A stretch of DNA of 42,513 bases, from NCBI GenBank assembly GCA_005888435.1, contig VAXO01000022.1, positions 1 through 42,513 of the forward strand, written 5' to 3'. Within the stretch, counting starts at the first letter, position 1. Each line of letters begins with the position of its first letter. The position numbers and the translations under genes were made by a program. This DNA is from Actinomycetota bacterium (GTDB taxonomy: Bacteria > Actinomycetota > Thermoleophilia > Gaiellales > Gaiellaceae). Shown piece after piece: positions 21,171 through 29,705 of this stretch. Below the pieces are notes generated by a model, which saw only the letters and a list, made by a program, of their open reading frames with translations, was not told the DNA's origin and searched no databases.

Positions 21171-23357
21171 ATGGGGGCCTGGGCAGTTCCTCCGACCGGA
21201 TTGGGCGGCCCGGAGTGGGGGGATGCGCACTCCATCGAACGCTTCGCCGTCAATTCCGACGTTCGGCTGCCGCGGCGTACCCGCTCAGCGTCCGTCTCGG
21301 TGCCTGCGTACTGGGCGGTTGTCAGCTCCATGGTCCTGATCGCCGCCGGGATCGCGGGTTACTACGCGCTGCGCTCGACCAGCTGGGCCGTGATGACGGA
21401 CGAGCTGCAGGTCGTCCGTCTCGCCGAGAGCATCGCGGCGCGGATGTCGCCGGTGCCGCACATCCACGGGACGTACTACGGCGCGCTCGCCCAGCTCTAC
21501 CCGTTGCTGCTGGCGCCTGCGTTCGGGCTCCTCGGTGCGCCTGCCGCGGAGACTGCAGCGCATGCCCTGAACGCGGTCCTGTTGCCGAGCGCAGCGTGGC
21601 CGGCGTACCTGCTCGCGCGCTCGGTCACCGGCTCGCGCCCGGCCGGTCTCGCGGCCGCGGCTCTGACGGCGTTCACGCCCTGGCTCGTGCTCACCTCGAC
21701 GCTCTTGACGGAGAACGCCGCCTACCCGGCCTTCGTGTGGGCGATCTATCTCGCGCACCGGGCGCTGAACGCGCCGAGCAGGGCGAACGACGCGCTCGCA
21801 CTTGCCGGGCTCGGGCTGGCGTTCTTCGCGCGCACGCAGCTGCTCGTGCTCGCGGTCGTCCTTCCGCTCGCCTTGCTTCTACACGCCGGCCCGCGTCGCG
21901 CGTTGAAGAGGCATCCGTTGCTCGCATGCGCGTACGCCGCCGGGCTCCTGCTTGCCGGCGTGCTCGTCTCGGTCGGTTCCCTGGGCATTGTCGTCGGCAA
22001 CTACGCAGTCCCGTTCAGCGGCAACGTGCTTCCTCATGGCGTGTGGGCTGCGACGGCGTCCCACCTCGTCCACGTCGTCGTGGGCGCGGCAGTGGTGCCG
22101 TTTGTGCTCGCCACGACATGGACCGTGCTCACGCTCGCCCGCCGCCGAGGGGACGCGGCACACGCGTTCGCCGCGCTGTTCGCCGTGTGCGTGCCGCTCC
22201 TGTCCCTCGAGGTGGCTTCCTTCGACCTCCGCTTCACGCCGCACGGCTTCAATCAGGACCGCTATCTCTTCTATCTCGTGCCGCTCTTCGCCGTCGGTGC
22301 GACGGCCGCGCTGACTTTTCGGGAGGCGCTGCGGCACTTCGCGCCACTCGCGCTTGTGACGACGGCGAGCGTCGTCTGGCTGCTCTTGCAGTTCGGCGAC
22401 TACGACGACCGGTCCGTGATCTTCTGGGCGGCGCCCGCAGCCGCGATCCACACGATTTTCCCGAACGACGGCGTCCTCGCGCTTTGCGCCGCCGTCCTCG
22501 TCGCATTCGGGCTCGCGCTCATGTGGCGCGCCCCGCGAGCGGCGCTCGCCTCGGTGGCCACGCTCGTGTCGGCCGTCGGAGCAGCACAGGCGGTGTACGT
22601 GTTCGAGCGCTATGAGGATCCGGCGATGACACGGCCGCCGGCGCTGCCGCTTGCGCGTGACTGGATCGACCGGCACGTTCCCGGCACAGCGTCGGTCGCG
22701 CTCGTACCGTCGCCCCGCGACACTTCCACCTACTGGTGGGAGGCGGAGCTCTGGAACAAGCGTGTCGACCACGTGCTGCGCGTCAGCGGGCCGACATTCA
22801 CTCCGTTTCCTGCAGATGACGTACGCGTCGACTTCCGCCACGGAGCCCTGACCGGCGCGCCGCCGAGCGACTTCCTCGTGCTGTCGGGGGGCGAGAAGCG
22901 CTTCCATCCGGTCGGAGCGCGCCGAGTCGCCGGCACCGACGTGCTGCAGCTCGTGCGTGTCGCACGTCCGTACCGGCTCGACTGGGCGACGCGGGGCCTC
23001 ACGCCGGACGGCTGGACGGTCGCAGGCCGACCCGCCACGCTGCGCTTCTACGACGCCGGCGCCGGCGGGCGCCGGCGGGTCGTCGTCGTGCTCGCGGCGT
23101 CCAACCGTGCCGCGCTCCCGCTCGACTTCAGCCTGAAGGGCGGCGGGGTGGAACGCGTCGGCTGGGTCGACCCGGGTGGCGCAAGGCCGCCCGTGCGGCT
23201 GAGCTTCTGCATCCCGCACGGCGGCTTTGTCGACGTGACGCTGCAGACGCACGCCGAGGTTCGCATTCCCGACGGCCGCCTCGTCGGCTTGCATCTCGAC
23301 CGCCTCTCGACGGCCACCGCCGCCGGGTGTCGGGCGTCTCAGGTCTCGAGCCGGTAA
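21171..23357 (+). CDS. Multi-pass membrane glycosyltransferase-like protein (GT-C type)
   Basis: About 728 residues from the ATG at 21171; the frame is open to 20955 and the start is uncertain. About eleven or more membrane segments are followed by a soluble beta-rich C-terminal domain (about residues 520-728). An acidic pair in the first extracytoplasmic loop (MTDELQVVRLAESIA) is where GT-C enzymes such as ArnT and GT39 place their catalytic acid. A histidine-rich HIHGTYYG follows. It would transfer a sugar from a lipid carrier to a surface acceptor. The acceptor is unknown and there are no other cell-wall sugar genes nearby. Its end overlaps the convergent HD gene by 19 bp. Confidence 0.7.
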   Translation: MGAWAVPPTGLGGPEWGDAHSIERFAVNSDVRLPRRTRSASVSVPAYWAVVSSMVLIAAGIAGYYALRSTSWAVMTDELQVVRLAESIAARMSPVPHIHGTYYGALAQLYPLLLAPAFGLLGAPAAETAAHALNAVLLPSAAWPAYLLARSVTGSRPAGLAAAALTAFTPWLVLTSTLLTENAAYPAFVWAIYLAHRALNAPSRANDALALAGLGLAFFARTQLLVLAVVLPLALLLHAGPRRALKRHPLLACAYAAGLLLAGVLVSVGSLGIVVGNYAVPFSGNVLPHGVWAATASHLVHVVVGAAVVPFVLATTWTVLTLARRRGDAAHAFAALFAVCVPLLSLEVASFDLRFTPHGFNQDRYLFYLVPLFAVGATAALTFREALRHFAPLALVTTASVVWLLLQFGDYDDRSVIFWAAPAAAIHTIFPNDGVLALCAAVLVAFGLALMWRAPRAALASVATLVSAVGAAQAVYVFERYEDPAMTRPPALPLARDWIDRHVPGTASVALVPSPRDTSTYWWEAELWNKRVDHVLRVSGPTFTPFPADDVRVDFRHGALTGAPPSDFLVLSGGEKRFHPVGARRVAGTDVLQLVRVARPYRLDWATRGLTPDGWTVAGRPATLRFYDAGAGGRRRVVVVLAASNRAALPLDFSLKGGGVERVGWVDPGGARPPVRLSFCIPHGGFVDVTLQTHAEVRIPDGRLVGLHLDRLSTATAAGCRASQVSSR

Positions 23358-24217
23358 ATCGGCACGAGCCGCTTCTCCGCCTCGGTGTCGATGTGCGCGA
23401 CGACCTCGACGTAGGGCTCGAGCCCGGAGCCCTGCAGCTTTGCCTTGAGCAGGCTGTCCACCTGGTAGATGCCGGACGAGTTGTTCATCGTGATCTCGAT
23501 CAGGATCGGGCGCCGCTCGCCGTCCTTGATCGCGACGTCCTCGATCGCAGCGGCGCTGAGCGAGTGAATCGAGATCGAGCCGCGGGCGAACGGGATACGC
23601 GACCGGCCCTGTTCCATGTCGAGCGCGTCTGCGACGCGCACGATGCCGGCTTCCAGCGTGAGCGGCTTGCCGTAGTCCCGGTGGCTCGTGATCGCCTGCA
23701 GGACCTCCGACGAGAGGACCGTGATGTCCGGCTCCTCGTAGATCCCCTCCAGGAGCTCGCGCAGCTTCGGCTCGGCGAGGAAAAGGCTGAAGTCCTCGTG
23801 GCCTTCTCTGTGCACGGCCATGCCGATGCAGTGCGTGAGCGCGCCGAGCAGGACGACGACCTCGGCGTCGTCGTTCTCGTAGCCGTAGTCGCCGACGAGC
23901 GACGGCTCGACATGGTGCTTCGTCAGCTGGCGCAGGAGCTTCAGCGCGATGTTCGAGACGATCTGGATGTGCACCCACGAGTGGTCGTTGATGCGCATGC
24001 GCACAACGGCGTTGACGTTTGCGGCGTGCCACCAGCCCTTGAGCTGTGCGTCCTCGTTGACACGCTCGAGGATCCGGCGCAGCTTCCGGTTGCCGCGAAC
24101 CGGCACGTTGATCTTCATCTGCGCGACCGCCTGCGCAGGAGTCAGACGTGTCTCGCGCTCGGCCTCCTCCGAGACGGGCTGTTCGATCCTGTCTTCGGTC
24201 TCGCGATCCAGGGACAC
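23339..24217 (-). CDS. HD-superfamily phosphohydrolase-like protein with HC in place of HD
   Basis: 292 residues. It resembles metal-dependent HD-domain hydrolases in order of motifs: NDHSWVHIQIVSN (about 78-90), ALTHCIGMAVHREGHEDFS (126-144), TSHRDYGKPLTLEAG and VRVADALDM. The position of the paired His-Asp reads H129-C130 (codons CAC TGC), so the metal-ligand aspartate appears replaced by cysteine. The C-terminal 90 residues are beta/alpha and may bind a regulator. The GTG start is 7 nt after TAGACT. It may hydrolyse a nucleotide or be a sensor; activity is doubtful if the D is essential. Confidence 0.75.
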   Translation of the reverse strand: MSLDRETEDRIEQPVSEEAERETRLTPAQAVAQMKINVPVRGNRKLRRILERVNEDAQLKGWWHAANVNAVVRMRINDHSWVHIQIVSNIALKLLRQLTKHHVEPSLVGDYGYENDDAEVVVLLGALTHCIGMAVHREGHEDFSLFLAEPKLRELLEGIYEEPDITVLSSEVLQAITSHRDYGKPLTLEAGIVRVADALDMEQGRSRIPFARGSISIHSLSAAAIEDVAIKDGERRPILIEITMNNSSGIYQVDSLLKAKLQGSGLEPYVEVVAHIDTEAEKRLVPIYRLET

Positions 24218-24224
24218 TGGAGCG

Positions 24225-24230
24225 AGTCTA
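24225..24230 (-). promoter_or_regulatory. -10 element built on a stop codon, for the HD gene
   Basis: TAGACT on the minus strand. Its TAG (24230-24228) is the stop codon of the membrane protein gene upstream, and the HD gene GTG follows after 7 nt. Confidence 0.5.
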
Positions 24231-24866
24231 TGTGTGGAGGAGGGGCTTCCCGGGATCGACGATGCGGTAGTAGACGACGTTCAGCGCGTGCGCCGCGAAC
24301 GGCGTCGTCAATGCACTCGCGAGCGTCAGCGCCGGCCAGAGGCCGAGTACGTCAACGAACAGGAGCTCCAGCGCGAGGCTCGTGAGGCCTGCGGCCACAG
24401 TCACCGTGAGGAAGACGGCGAACACGGGCCAGCCGTGGCCCTTGACCAACTCCCTCGACCGGCGCATCGCGTCGATGGGCGAGCGCCCCTCGAGCATCAC
24501 CGCAGGCACAGCGAGCGACCAGCGCGTGAAGAGGATCAAGCCGGGCACGACGAGCAGGAACAGGCCGAGGCCGACGCCGATGCCGGTCAGCATTGAGACA
24601 CCGAGCAACGCGCCGGCTCGTTTCCACGTCGCACGAAAGAGGCCGCCGATCGAACCGCGCTCCCTGCGCTCCTGCTCGACCGCCTCGACCAGCGCGCCCT
24701 GGACGACTGCCGTCCCGACGAACGACAGCAGGACGACCGGCCACGGCCCGACCGTCTCGACGAGACAGACGACGGCGAAGACGAGCGCGGCCATGACGAG
24801 CGTGCGCCAGAACAGCGCGCGGTAGAGCCTGGCAGTGTCCCGCAGAACAGCAGGAAGCGAGAGCAT
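24228..24866 (-). CDS. Integral membrane protein, unknown function
   Basis: 212 residues with about six hydrophobic segments and short loops. A central amphipathic segment before VMLEGRSPIDAMRRSRELVKG resembles the family of bacterial membrane proteins with a glycerophosphodiesterase-like membrane domain (YciC type). The role is unknown. It starts 32 bp after the second ABC exporter gene on the same strand and probably belongs to that operon. Confidence 0.7.
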   Translation of the reverse strand: MLSLPAVLRDTARLYRALFWRTLVMAALVFAVVCLVETVGPWPVVLLSFVGTAVVQGALVEAVEQERRERGSIGGLFRATWKRAGALLGVSMLTGIGVGLGLFLLVVPGLILFTRWSLAVPAVMLEGRSPIDAMRRSRELVKGHGWPVFAVFLTVTVAAGLTSLALELLFVDVLGLWPALTLASALTTPFAAHALNVVYYRIVDPGKPLLHT

Positions 24867-24898
24867 GCTCGTGGCATCGGCGCGCGGGCTGTGCGGCT

Positions 24899-26698
24899 TT
24901 AGGCGGCGGCCCAGTCCCCGTACAGGGAGGTGTAGAGCCCCCGCCGCTGCATCAGTTCGTCGTGCGACCCCTGCTCCACGATCTGACCGTGCTCGAGGAC
25001 GACGATCAGGTCGGCGTCGCGGATCGTCGAGAGGCGGTGCGCGATGATGAACGCGGTGCGGCCGGCGAGGAGCAGGCGTAGCGCCCGCTCGATCTTTCGC
25101 TCCGTCCCGATGTCGACGGACGACGTCGCCTCGTCGAGGATCAGGATGCGCGGGTCGGCGAGCAACGCACGCGCAAGCGCGACGAGCTGGCGCTGGCCGA
25201 GCGAGAGGCGCGAGCCACGCTCCTGCAGCTGCGTTTCGTACCCCTCCTCGAGCCGCGTGATGAAGTCGTGCGCGCCGACCGCCTGCGCCGCGCGTACGAC
25301 GTCTTCCGGCGCAGCATCCGGCCGCCCGAACGCGATGTTCTCGGTGACCGTGCCGGCGAACAGGAAGCCTTCCTGCGGGACGATGCCGAGCTGCCGGCGG
25401 AGCGACCCCTGCGTCACGTAGCGCAGGTCGTGGTCGTCGATCGCGATGCGCCCCGCGGTCGGATCGTAGAAGCGGGCCAGCAGCTTCGCGATCGTCGACT
25501 TGCCGGCGCCGGTGTGTCCGACGAGCGCGACCGTCGTTCCCGGCGGCACGTCGAGATCGAGCCCGTGCAGCACCTCCGGGCCGGTGCCGTAGCTGAAGTG
25601 CACGTCGTCGAACCGCACGTGGCCCTGGACCTCGGGAAGCACGATCGCGTCCGGCGTGTCGGTAATCGCGGGTTCTTCGTCCATGACGTCCATGATCTTG
25701 TCGAGCGCCGCGGTTGCAGACAGAAACGTGTTGTAGAGCTGCGACAGCTGCTGCACAGGATCGAAGAAGTTCTGCACGTAGAGCATGAACGCGAAGAGCG
25801 TGCCGAGCGTGACGCTTCCCTGGAAGTACAGGTGCCCGCCGTAGCCGAGCACCACGGCGAGCGCGATCGACGAGAGCAGGTCGACGAAGGGGAAGTACCA
25901 GCCGTTGAGCACTACCGTCTGCATGTTCGACTCGCGGTAGCGGTCGGCGACCGCGCGGAAGTTCTCGATGTTCTGCTGCTCCCGCGTGAATGCCTGCACC
26001 ATGCGCATCCCGGCGATGTCCTCTGCGAGGGTCGCGGTGAGCAGGCCGAGCCGCTCCCGGACGGCGCGGTACGCGCGCGTCGAGCGGACGCGGAAGATCA
26101 CTGTCGCGACCGACATCAGCGGGATCACCGCGAGCGTCGCCAGCGCGAGCCGCCAGTCGAGGACGAAGAGGAGGATCGCGGTGCCGATGAGGGTCAGCGT
26201 GTTCTGCACCAGGCTCGTGACACCGTCGGTGACGAGCTGGTCGAGCGCCTCGACGTCGTTCGTCAGCCGGCTGATGATCACGCCGGCGCGGTTGCGCTCG
26301 AAGTAGCCGAGCGAGAGGCGCTGTAGGTGGCCGAAGAGGTTGTTGCGCAGGTCGGCGAGGATCCGCTCGCCCACCCAGCCGGTCAGATACGTCTGCAGGT
26401 AGCTCATGCCCCAGTTCGCGAGCCCTGCGAGGAGGAAGATGGCGACGATCCAGCTGAGGGCGGTCAGGTCGTGCTCACGGATGCCGTAGTCGAGCGCGTA
26501 CTTGGAGAGGAACGGCGGCGCGAGCGCGGTCACCGTCGCAGCGAGCAGGGCGAAGACCGAGAGGATCGTGCGCGTCTTGTACGGCGCCGCCAGCCGGGCG
26601 AGCGTGGCCAGCCGGCGGCGCGTGCGCCGCCAGGACCAGTCGTCGACCTTCGAGCCGCGCTCGGCCATCAGGTGTCCGCCGGGCTGCCAGACGCGCAT
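24899..26698 (-). CDS. ABC exporter half-transporter, catalytic-glutamate subunit
   Basis: 599 residues: six-helix exporter membrane domain (about 30-320) fused to an ATPase domain (about 355-595). Walker A is GHTGAGKST, Walker B ILILDEATSSVD has the catalytic Glu, the H-loop is IIAHRLS, and the signature is the degenerate LSLGQ. The partner encoded upstream has the opposite set of defects, so the two should form a heterodimer with one full and one degenerate ATP site. The ATG overlaps the partner's TAA (TAATG). Substrate unknown. Confidence 0.92.
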   Translation of the reverse strand: MRVWQPGGHLMAERGSKVDDWSWRRTRRRLATLARLAAPYKTRTILSVFALLAATVTALAPPFLSKYALDYGIREHDLTALSWIVAIFLLAGLANWGMSYLQTYLTGWVGERILADLRNNLFGHLQRLSLGYFERNRAGVIISRLTNDVEALDQLVTDGVTSLVQNTLTLIGTAILLFVLDWRLALATLAVIPLMSVATVIFRVRSTRAYRAVRERLGLLTATLAEDIAGMRMVQAFTREQQNIENFRAVADRYRESNMQTVVLNGWYFPFVDLLSSIALAVVLGYGGHLYFQGSVTLGTLFAFMLYVQNFFDPVQQLSQLYNTFLSATAALDKIMDVMDEEPAITDTPDAIVLPEVQGHVRFDDVHFSYGTGPEVLHGLDLDVPPGTTVALVGHTGAGKSTIAKLLARFYDPTAGRIAIDDHDLRYVTQGSLRRQLGIVPQEGFLFAGTVTENIAFGRPDAAPEDVVRAAQAVGAHDFITRLEEGYETQLQERGSRLSLGQRQLVALARALLADPRILILDEATSSVDIGTERKIERALRLLLAGRTAFIIAHRLSTIRDADLIVVLEHGQIVEQGSHDELMQRRGLYTSLYGDWAAA

Positions 26699-28497
26699 TA
26701 CGCGACCTCCTCGACGGCGGCCCGTGCCTCGACGGCGTCCGCGAACTGCCGCTCCAGCAATCCGTGCTCGTAGATGTCGCGGTAGACCTGGCTCACCTGC
26801 AGCAGCTCGTCGTGTGTCCCGCGCGCAGCGATGCGGCCGGCATCGAGCACAACGATCTCGTCGGCGAGCGAGATGGTGGAGAGGCGGTGGGCGATGATCA
26901 ACGTCGTCCGGCCGCGCATTGCCTCCCGCAGGCCCAGCCGGATCTTCGCCTCTGTCGTGGCGTCAACCGACGCGGTGGCGTCGTCGAGGATCAGGATCCG
27001 CGGGTCGACGGCGATTGCGCGCGCAATCGCGAGCCGCTGGCGCTGGCCGCCGCTGAGCGTGATGCCGCGCTCGCCGATCACGGTGTCGTACCCGTCGGGC
27101 AGCCGCTCCACGAACTCGTGCGCCTGGGCGAGCCGCGCGATGCGGACGATCTCGTCGTCGCTCAATGCCGGCGCGCCGAAGGTGATGTTCTCGCGCACGG
27201 TGGCCGAGAACAGGAACGGGTCCTGCGGGATGACGCCGACCGAGCGGCGGAGCGAGCGCAACGTCACGTCGCGGACGTCGACGCCGTCCACGAGCAGGCG
27301 CCCTTCGGTGACGTCGTAGAAGCGAGGGACGAGCGACGTGAGCGTCGTCTTGCCCGAGCCGGTGTGACCGATCAGCGCGATCGTCCGCCCCGCGGGCACG
27401 TCGAGGTCGATCTCCTCGAGCGTCGGCCGTCCCTCGATGTAGTCGAAGTCGACGTGCTCGAACTGCAGGCGGCCCCCGCCCGGCGGCAGCTCGATAGCGC
27501 CTGGCCGGTCGGCAATCTCCTCGGGCGCGTCCATGATCTCGAAGATGCGCTCGCCTGCCGCGGTCGCGCGCTGCGCCTGTCCGATCCACATCCCGAGGGA
27601 GCGAAGCGGCATGACGAGCATGCCGAGGTAGAGGTTGAAGGCGACGAAGCCGCCGACGCTCAGCTCGCCGCTCGTAACCATCCGCGCGCCGACGAGCAGC
27701 ACGGCGCCCTGCGCGATGAGCGGGATCCACGAGATGAGCGGGACGTAGAGCGCCCGCTGCCGGTTCGCCTTGATCGTCTGCGCGAAGACGGCCTCGGAGC
27801 GCTGCTCGAACTTCGCTCGTTCCTGTGCCTCCTGAGCGAACGACTTGACGACGTGGACGCCGACGATGTTCTCCTCTGCCACTGTGGCAACGTCCGCGAG
27901 CTTCTGCTGCACGTCGCGCAGAGTCGGGTGCGCGATGTGGCTGTACCTGTACGCGAGCACGACAAGGACCGGCGTGATCGCGAGCGCGATCAGGGCGAGC
28001 TTCCACTCGAACACGAGCAGCACGATCGTCACGGACGCCACCGTCAGGACGTTCTGGAAGAAGAAGATGAGGCCGTAGCCGAGGAAGAAGCGCACGCCCT
28101 GAAGATCGACGGTCGCGCGCGACATCAGCTGTCCGGTCTGGTGGCGGTCGTAGAAGCCGAATGACAGGCGCACGAGATGCGCGTACAGCCCCTGCCGCAT
28201 GTCCATCTCGACTGCAAGCGCCTGCCGGCCGGAGATCAATCGTCGGCCAGCCATCAGGACGGCGCGGACGACCCCGACGACCACGACCGCGATCACGAAG
28301 AGCGTCAGGGCGCGGCTGTCGCGCGGTCTGAGGGCGCTGTCGATCACGTGCTTCGTCAGCCAGACGAGCGCGATCGCCGCAGCCTGTGACCCGACCGCGA
28401 GGACGATGGAGACCGTCAGCGAGCCCTTGTAGGGCGTCAGGAAGCCGAGCAGGCGCGCGAACGTGCTTCGACGCAGCGGTCGGTCCGCCTCTTTCAC
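26698..28497 (-). CDS. ABC exporter half-transporter, degenerate Walker B subunit
   Basis: 599 residues with the same layout as its neighbour. Walker A GHTGSGKTT and signature LSGGQ are canonical, but Walker B reads ILILDDATASVD, with Asp in place of the catalytic Glu. In heterodimeric exporters such as TM287/288 this Asp-bearing subunit pairs with a partner that has an altered signature, as here (LSLGQ). It overlaps the upstream uracil-DNA glycosylase gene by 4 bp and the downstream subunit by 1 bp, so the whole set is co-translated. Confidence 0.92.
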   Translation of the reverse strand: MKEADRPLRRSTFARLLGFLTPYKGSLTVSIVLAVGSQAAAIALVWLTKHVIDSALRPRDSRALTLFVIAVVVVGVVRAVLMAGRRLISGRQALAVEMDMRQGLYAHLVRLSFGFYDRHQTGQLMSRATVDLQGVRFFLGYGLIFFFQNVLTVASVTIVLLVFEWKLALIALAITPVLVVLAYRYSHIAHPTLRDVQQKLADVATVAEENIVGVHVVKSFAQEAQERAKFEQRSEAVFAQTIKANRQRALYVPLISWIPLIAQGAVLLVGARMVTSGELSVGGFVAFNLYLGMLVMPLRSLGMWIGQAQRATAAGERIFEIMDAPEEIADRPGAIELPPGGGRLQFEHVDFDYIEGRPTLEEIDLDVPAGRTIALIGHTGSGKTTLTSLVPRFYDVTEGRLLVDGVDVRDVTLRSLRRSVGVIPQDPFLFSATVRENITFGAPALSDDEIVRIARLAQAHEFVERLPDGYDTVIGERGITLSGGQRQRLAIARAIAVDPRILILDDATASVDATTEAKIRLGLREAMRGRTTLIIAHRLSTISLADEIVVLDAGRIAARGTHDELLQVSQVYRDIYEHGLLERQFADAVEARAAVEEVA

Positions 28498-29102
28498 CCT
28501 TGAAATCTAGCCAGCGCCTCGCGCACCAAAACGGCGGCGTGCTCGGTGAGGCGCCGGTTTGCGGGGAGATTGAGCCAGCCGCTCGCACCGGACGGATGCG
28601 GCAGCGGGATCACGGTTGCCCCGTCGAGCTCGTACCGGCGCCCGATGCACGACGCCAATCCGCTGATGCCGAGCAGGCGCTTGATCGCGAGCCCGCCGAC
28701 TGGGACGATCAGCTCGGGGCGAAGGATCTCGAGCTCCCACTCGCGCCAGAACGCGCACAGCTCCTGCTCCCGCGGCGTCGGCGTGCGGTCCCCGCGACCG
28801 GATGGAGCGCGCCCCGGATAGCAGCGCGTGACCGACGCGCAGTAGAAGGCCGCGTAGAACTCCTCCTCGTCGAGCTCGAGCCAGCGGCGCAGCGTCTTGC
28901 CCGCGCGGCCACGCCACGGCCGGCGTTCCTCGCCCTCGACGATTCCCGGCGCCTGGCCGTACATGTACGCACGCCGGTCCGTGTGGCTGTTCCGGACAGG
29001 CAGCGACTCGAGCGGGTAGCCGGCCTCGATGCACGCGCGGCAGACGGAGAGGTCACGTTGAAGCGATGCGAGCGAGCGGTACGAGCTGCGCCGACGCGTC
29101 AC
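28494..29102 (-). CDS. Uracil-DNA glycosylase superfamily protein, probable Fe-S type
   Basis: 202 residues. Motif 1 is MYGQAPGIVEGEE (about 47-59) and motif 2 is PLPHPSGASGW near residue 165. Four cysteines (C21, C24, C94, C116) are spaced like the Fe-S ligands of family 4/5 enzymes: CxxC near the N-terminus, and two later with a loop between. It would excise uracil or other deaminated bases, starting base-excision repair; endonuclease IV, the next enzyme of that pathway, is also in the window. The exact family is uncertain. It overlaps its neighbours by 4 bp on both sides. Confidence 0.82.
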   Translation of the reverse strand: MTRRRSSYRSLASLQRDLSVCRACIEAGYPLESLPVRNSHTDRRAYMYGQAPGIVEGEERRPWRGRAGKTLRRWLELDEEEFYAAFYCASVTRCYPGRAPSGRGDRTPTPREQELCAFWREWELEILRPELIVPVGGLAIKRLLGISGLASCIGRRYELDGATVIPLPHPSGASGWLNLPANRRLTEHAAVLVREALARFQG

Positions 29103-29686
29103 GCGCGCACGACGACGAACCAGCGCCCTTCGTGCAGCACTTCGCCGTTGCCGAGCTCGGCGGCGAGCTGGTCGCCCGTGAAGACGCGTTTGAGCACCTT
29201 CCAGCGGGAGCCGTCGTTGAGGATGCGTTCCTCGTAGCGCTCCAGCGGGTCGTCGGCACCGGGGATGGAGGCGACGACGACTAGCTCGCCCGCGACGCGC
29301 CTCGCCTCGGACAGGAAGCGTGCGCGCTCGTCCGCTTCGAGATGGCAGTAGAAGTAGCTCGTGAACACGCGGTCGAACTCGCCGTCCGCGAACGGCAGCT
29401 CGAGCGCGTCGCCGTGGACGAAGCGTGCGTCTGGTGCCTGCTCGCGCGCCACCGAGAGCATTCGTTCGCTCTGGTCGAGCCCGACGACGTCACCGGGCAG
29501 GTGACGTGTGAGGAAACCGGTGCCGCAAGCGACGTCGAGCGTGCGCGCGGGCCGCAGTGACGAGATCAGCTCCGCGAGGACGTCGACCTCGTCGTCCCAG
29601 CCGGGCCGCTCGCGATCGGCGAAGCGGCCGCGGCCGAGCCACCAGTCGTCGTACTCGAACGCGCGCCGGTCGTAGTAGGTCTTCAA
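29099..29686 (-). CDS. Class I SAM-dependent methyltransferase
   Basis: 195 residues from a TTG at 29686. Motif I is LDVACGTGFLTRHL, the acidic end of strand 2 is VVGLDQS, and GDALELPFADGEFDRVF covers motifs II and III. It resembles small-molecule methyltransferases of the UbiE/Methyltransf_11 type; substrate unknown. A longer upstream frame exists, but the region before 29686 belongs to the divergent ftcD gene. The TTG is exactly 7 nt after TACTGT, in the shared promoter. It is the first gene of the operon with the glycosylase and the ABC exporter. Confidence 0.82.
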   Translation of the reverse strand: MKTYYDRRAFEYDDWWLGRGRFADRERPGWDDEVDVLAELISSLRPARTLDVACGTGFLTRHLPGDVVGLDQSERMLSVAREQAPDARFVHGDALELPFADGEFDRVFTSYFYCHLEADERARFLSEARRVAGELVVVASIPGADDPLERYEERILNDGSRWKVLKRVFTGDQLAAELGNGEVLHEGRWFVVVRA

Positions 29687-29692
29687 CGCTCG

Positions 29693-29699
29693 TACAGTA
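29693..29699. promoter_or_regulatory. Shared symmetric -10 for ftcD and the methyltransferase operon
   Basis: TACAGTA. The plus strand reads TACAGT (29693-29698), 7 nt before the ftcD GTG. The minus strand reads TACTGT (29699-29694), 7 nt before the methyltransferase TTG. Only 19 bp separate the two start codons. Confidence 0.6.
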
Positions 29700-29705
29700 G
29701 TAAGC

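Noticed and set aside
21879-24032. 717-codon minus-strand frame across the GT-C gene
   Set aside because: It is Arg/Ala/Gly-rich with no domain or membrane pattern and is antisense to a clear multi-pass membrane protein; high GC content creates such frames.
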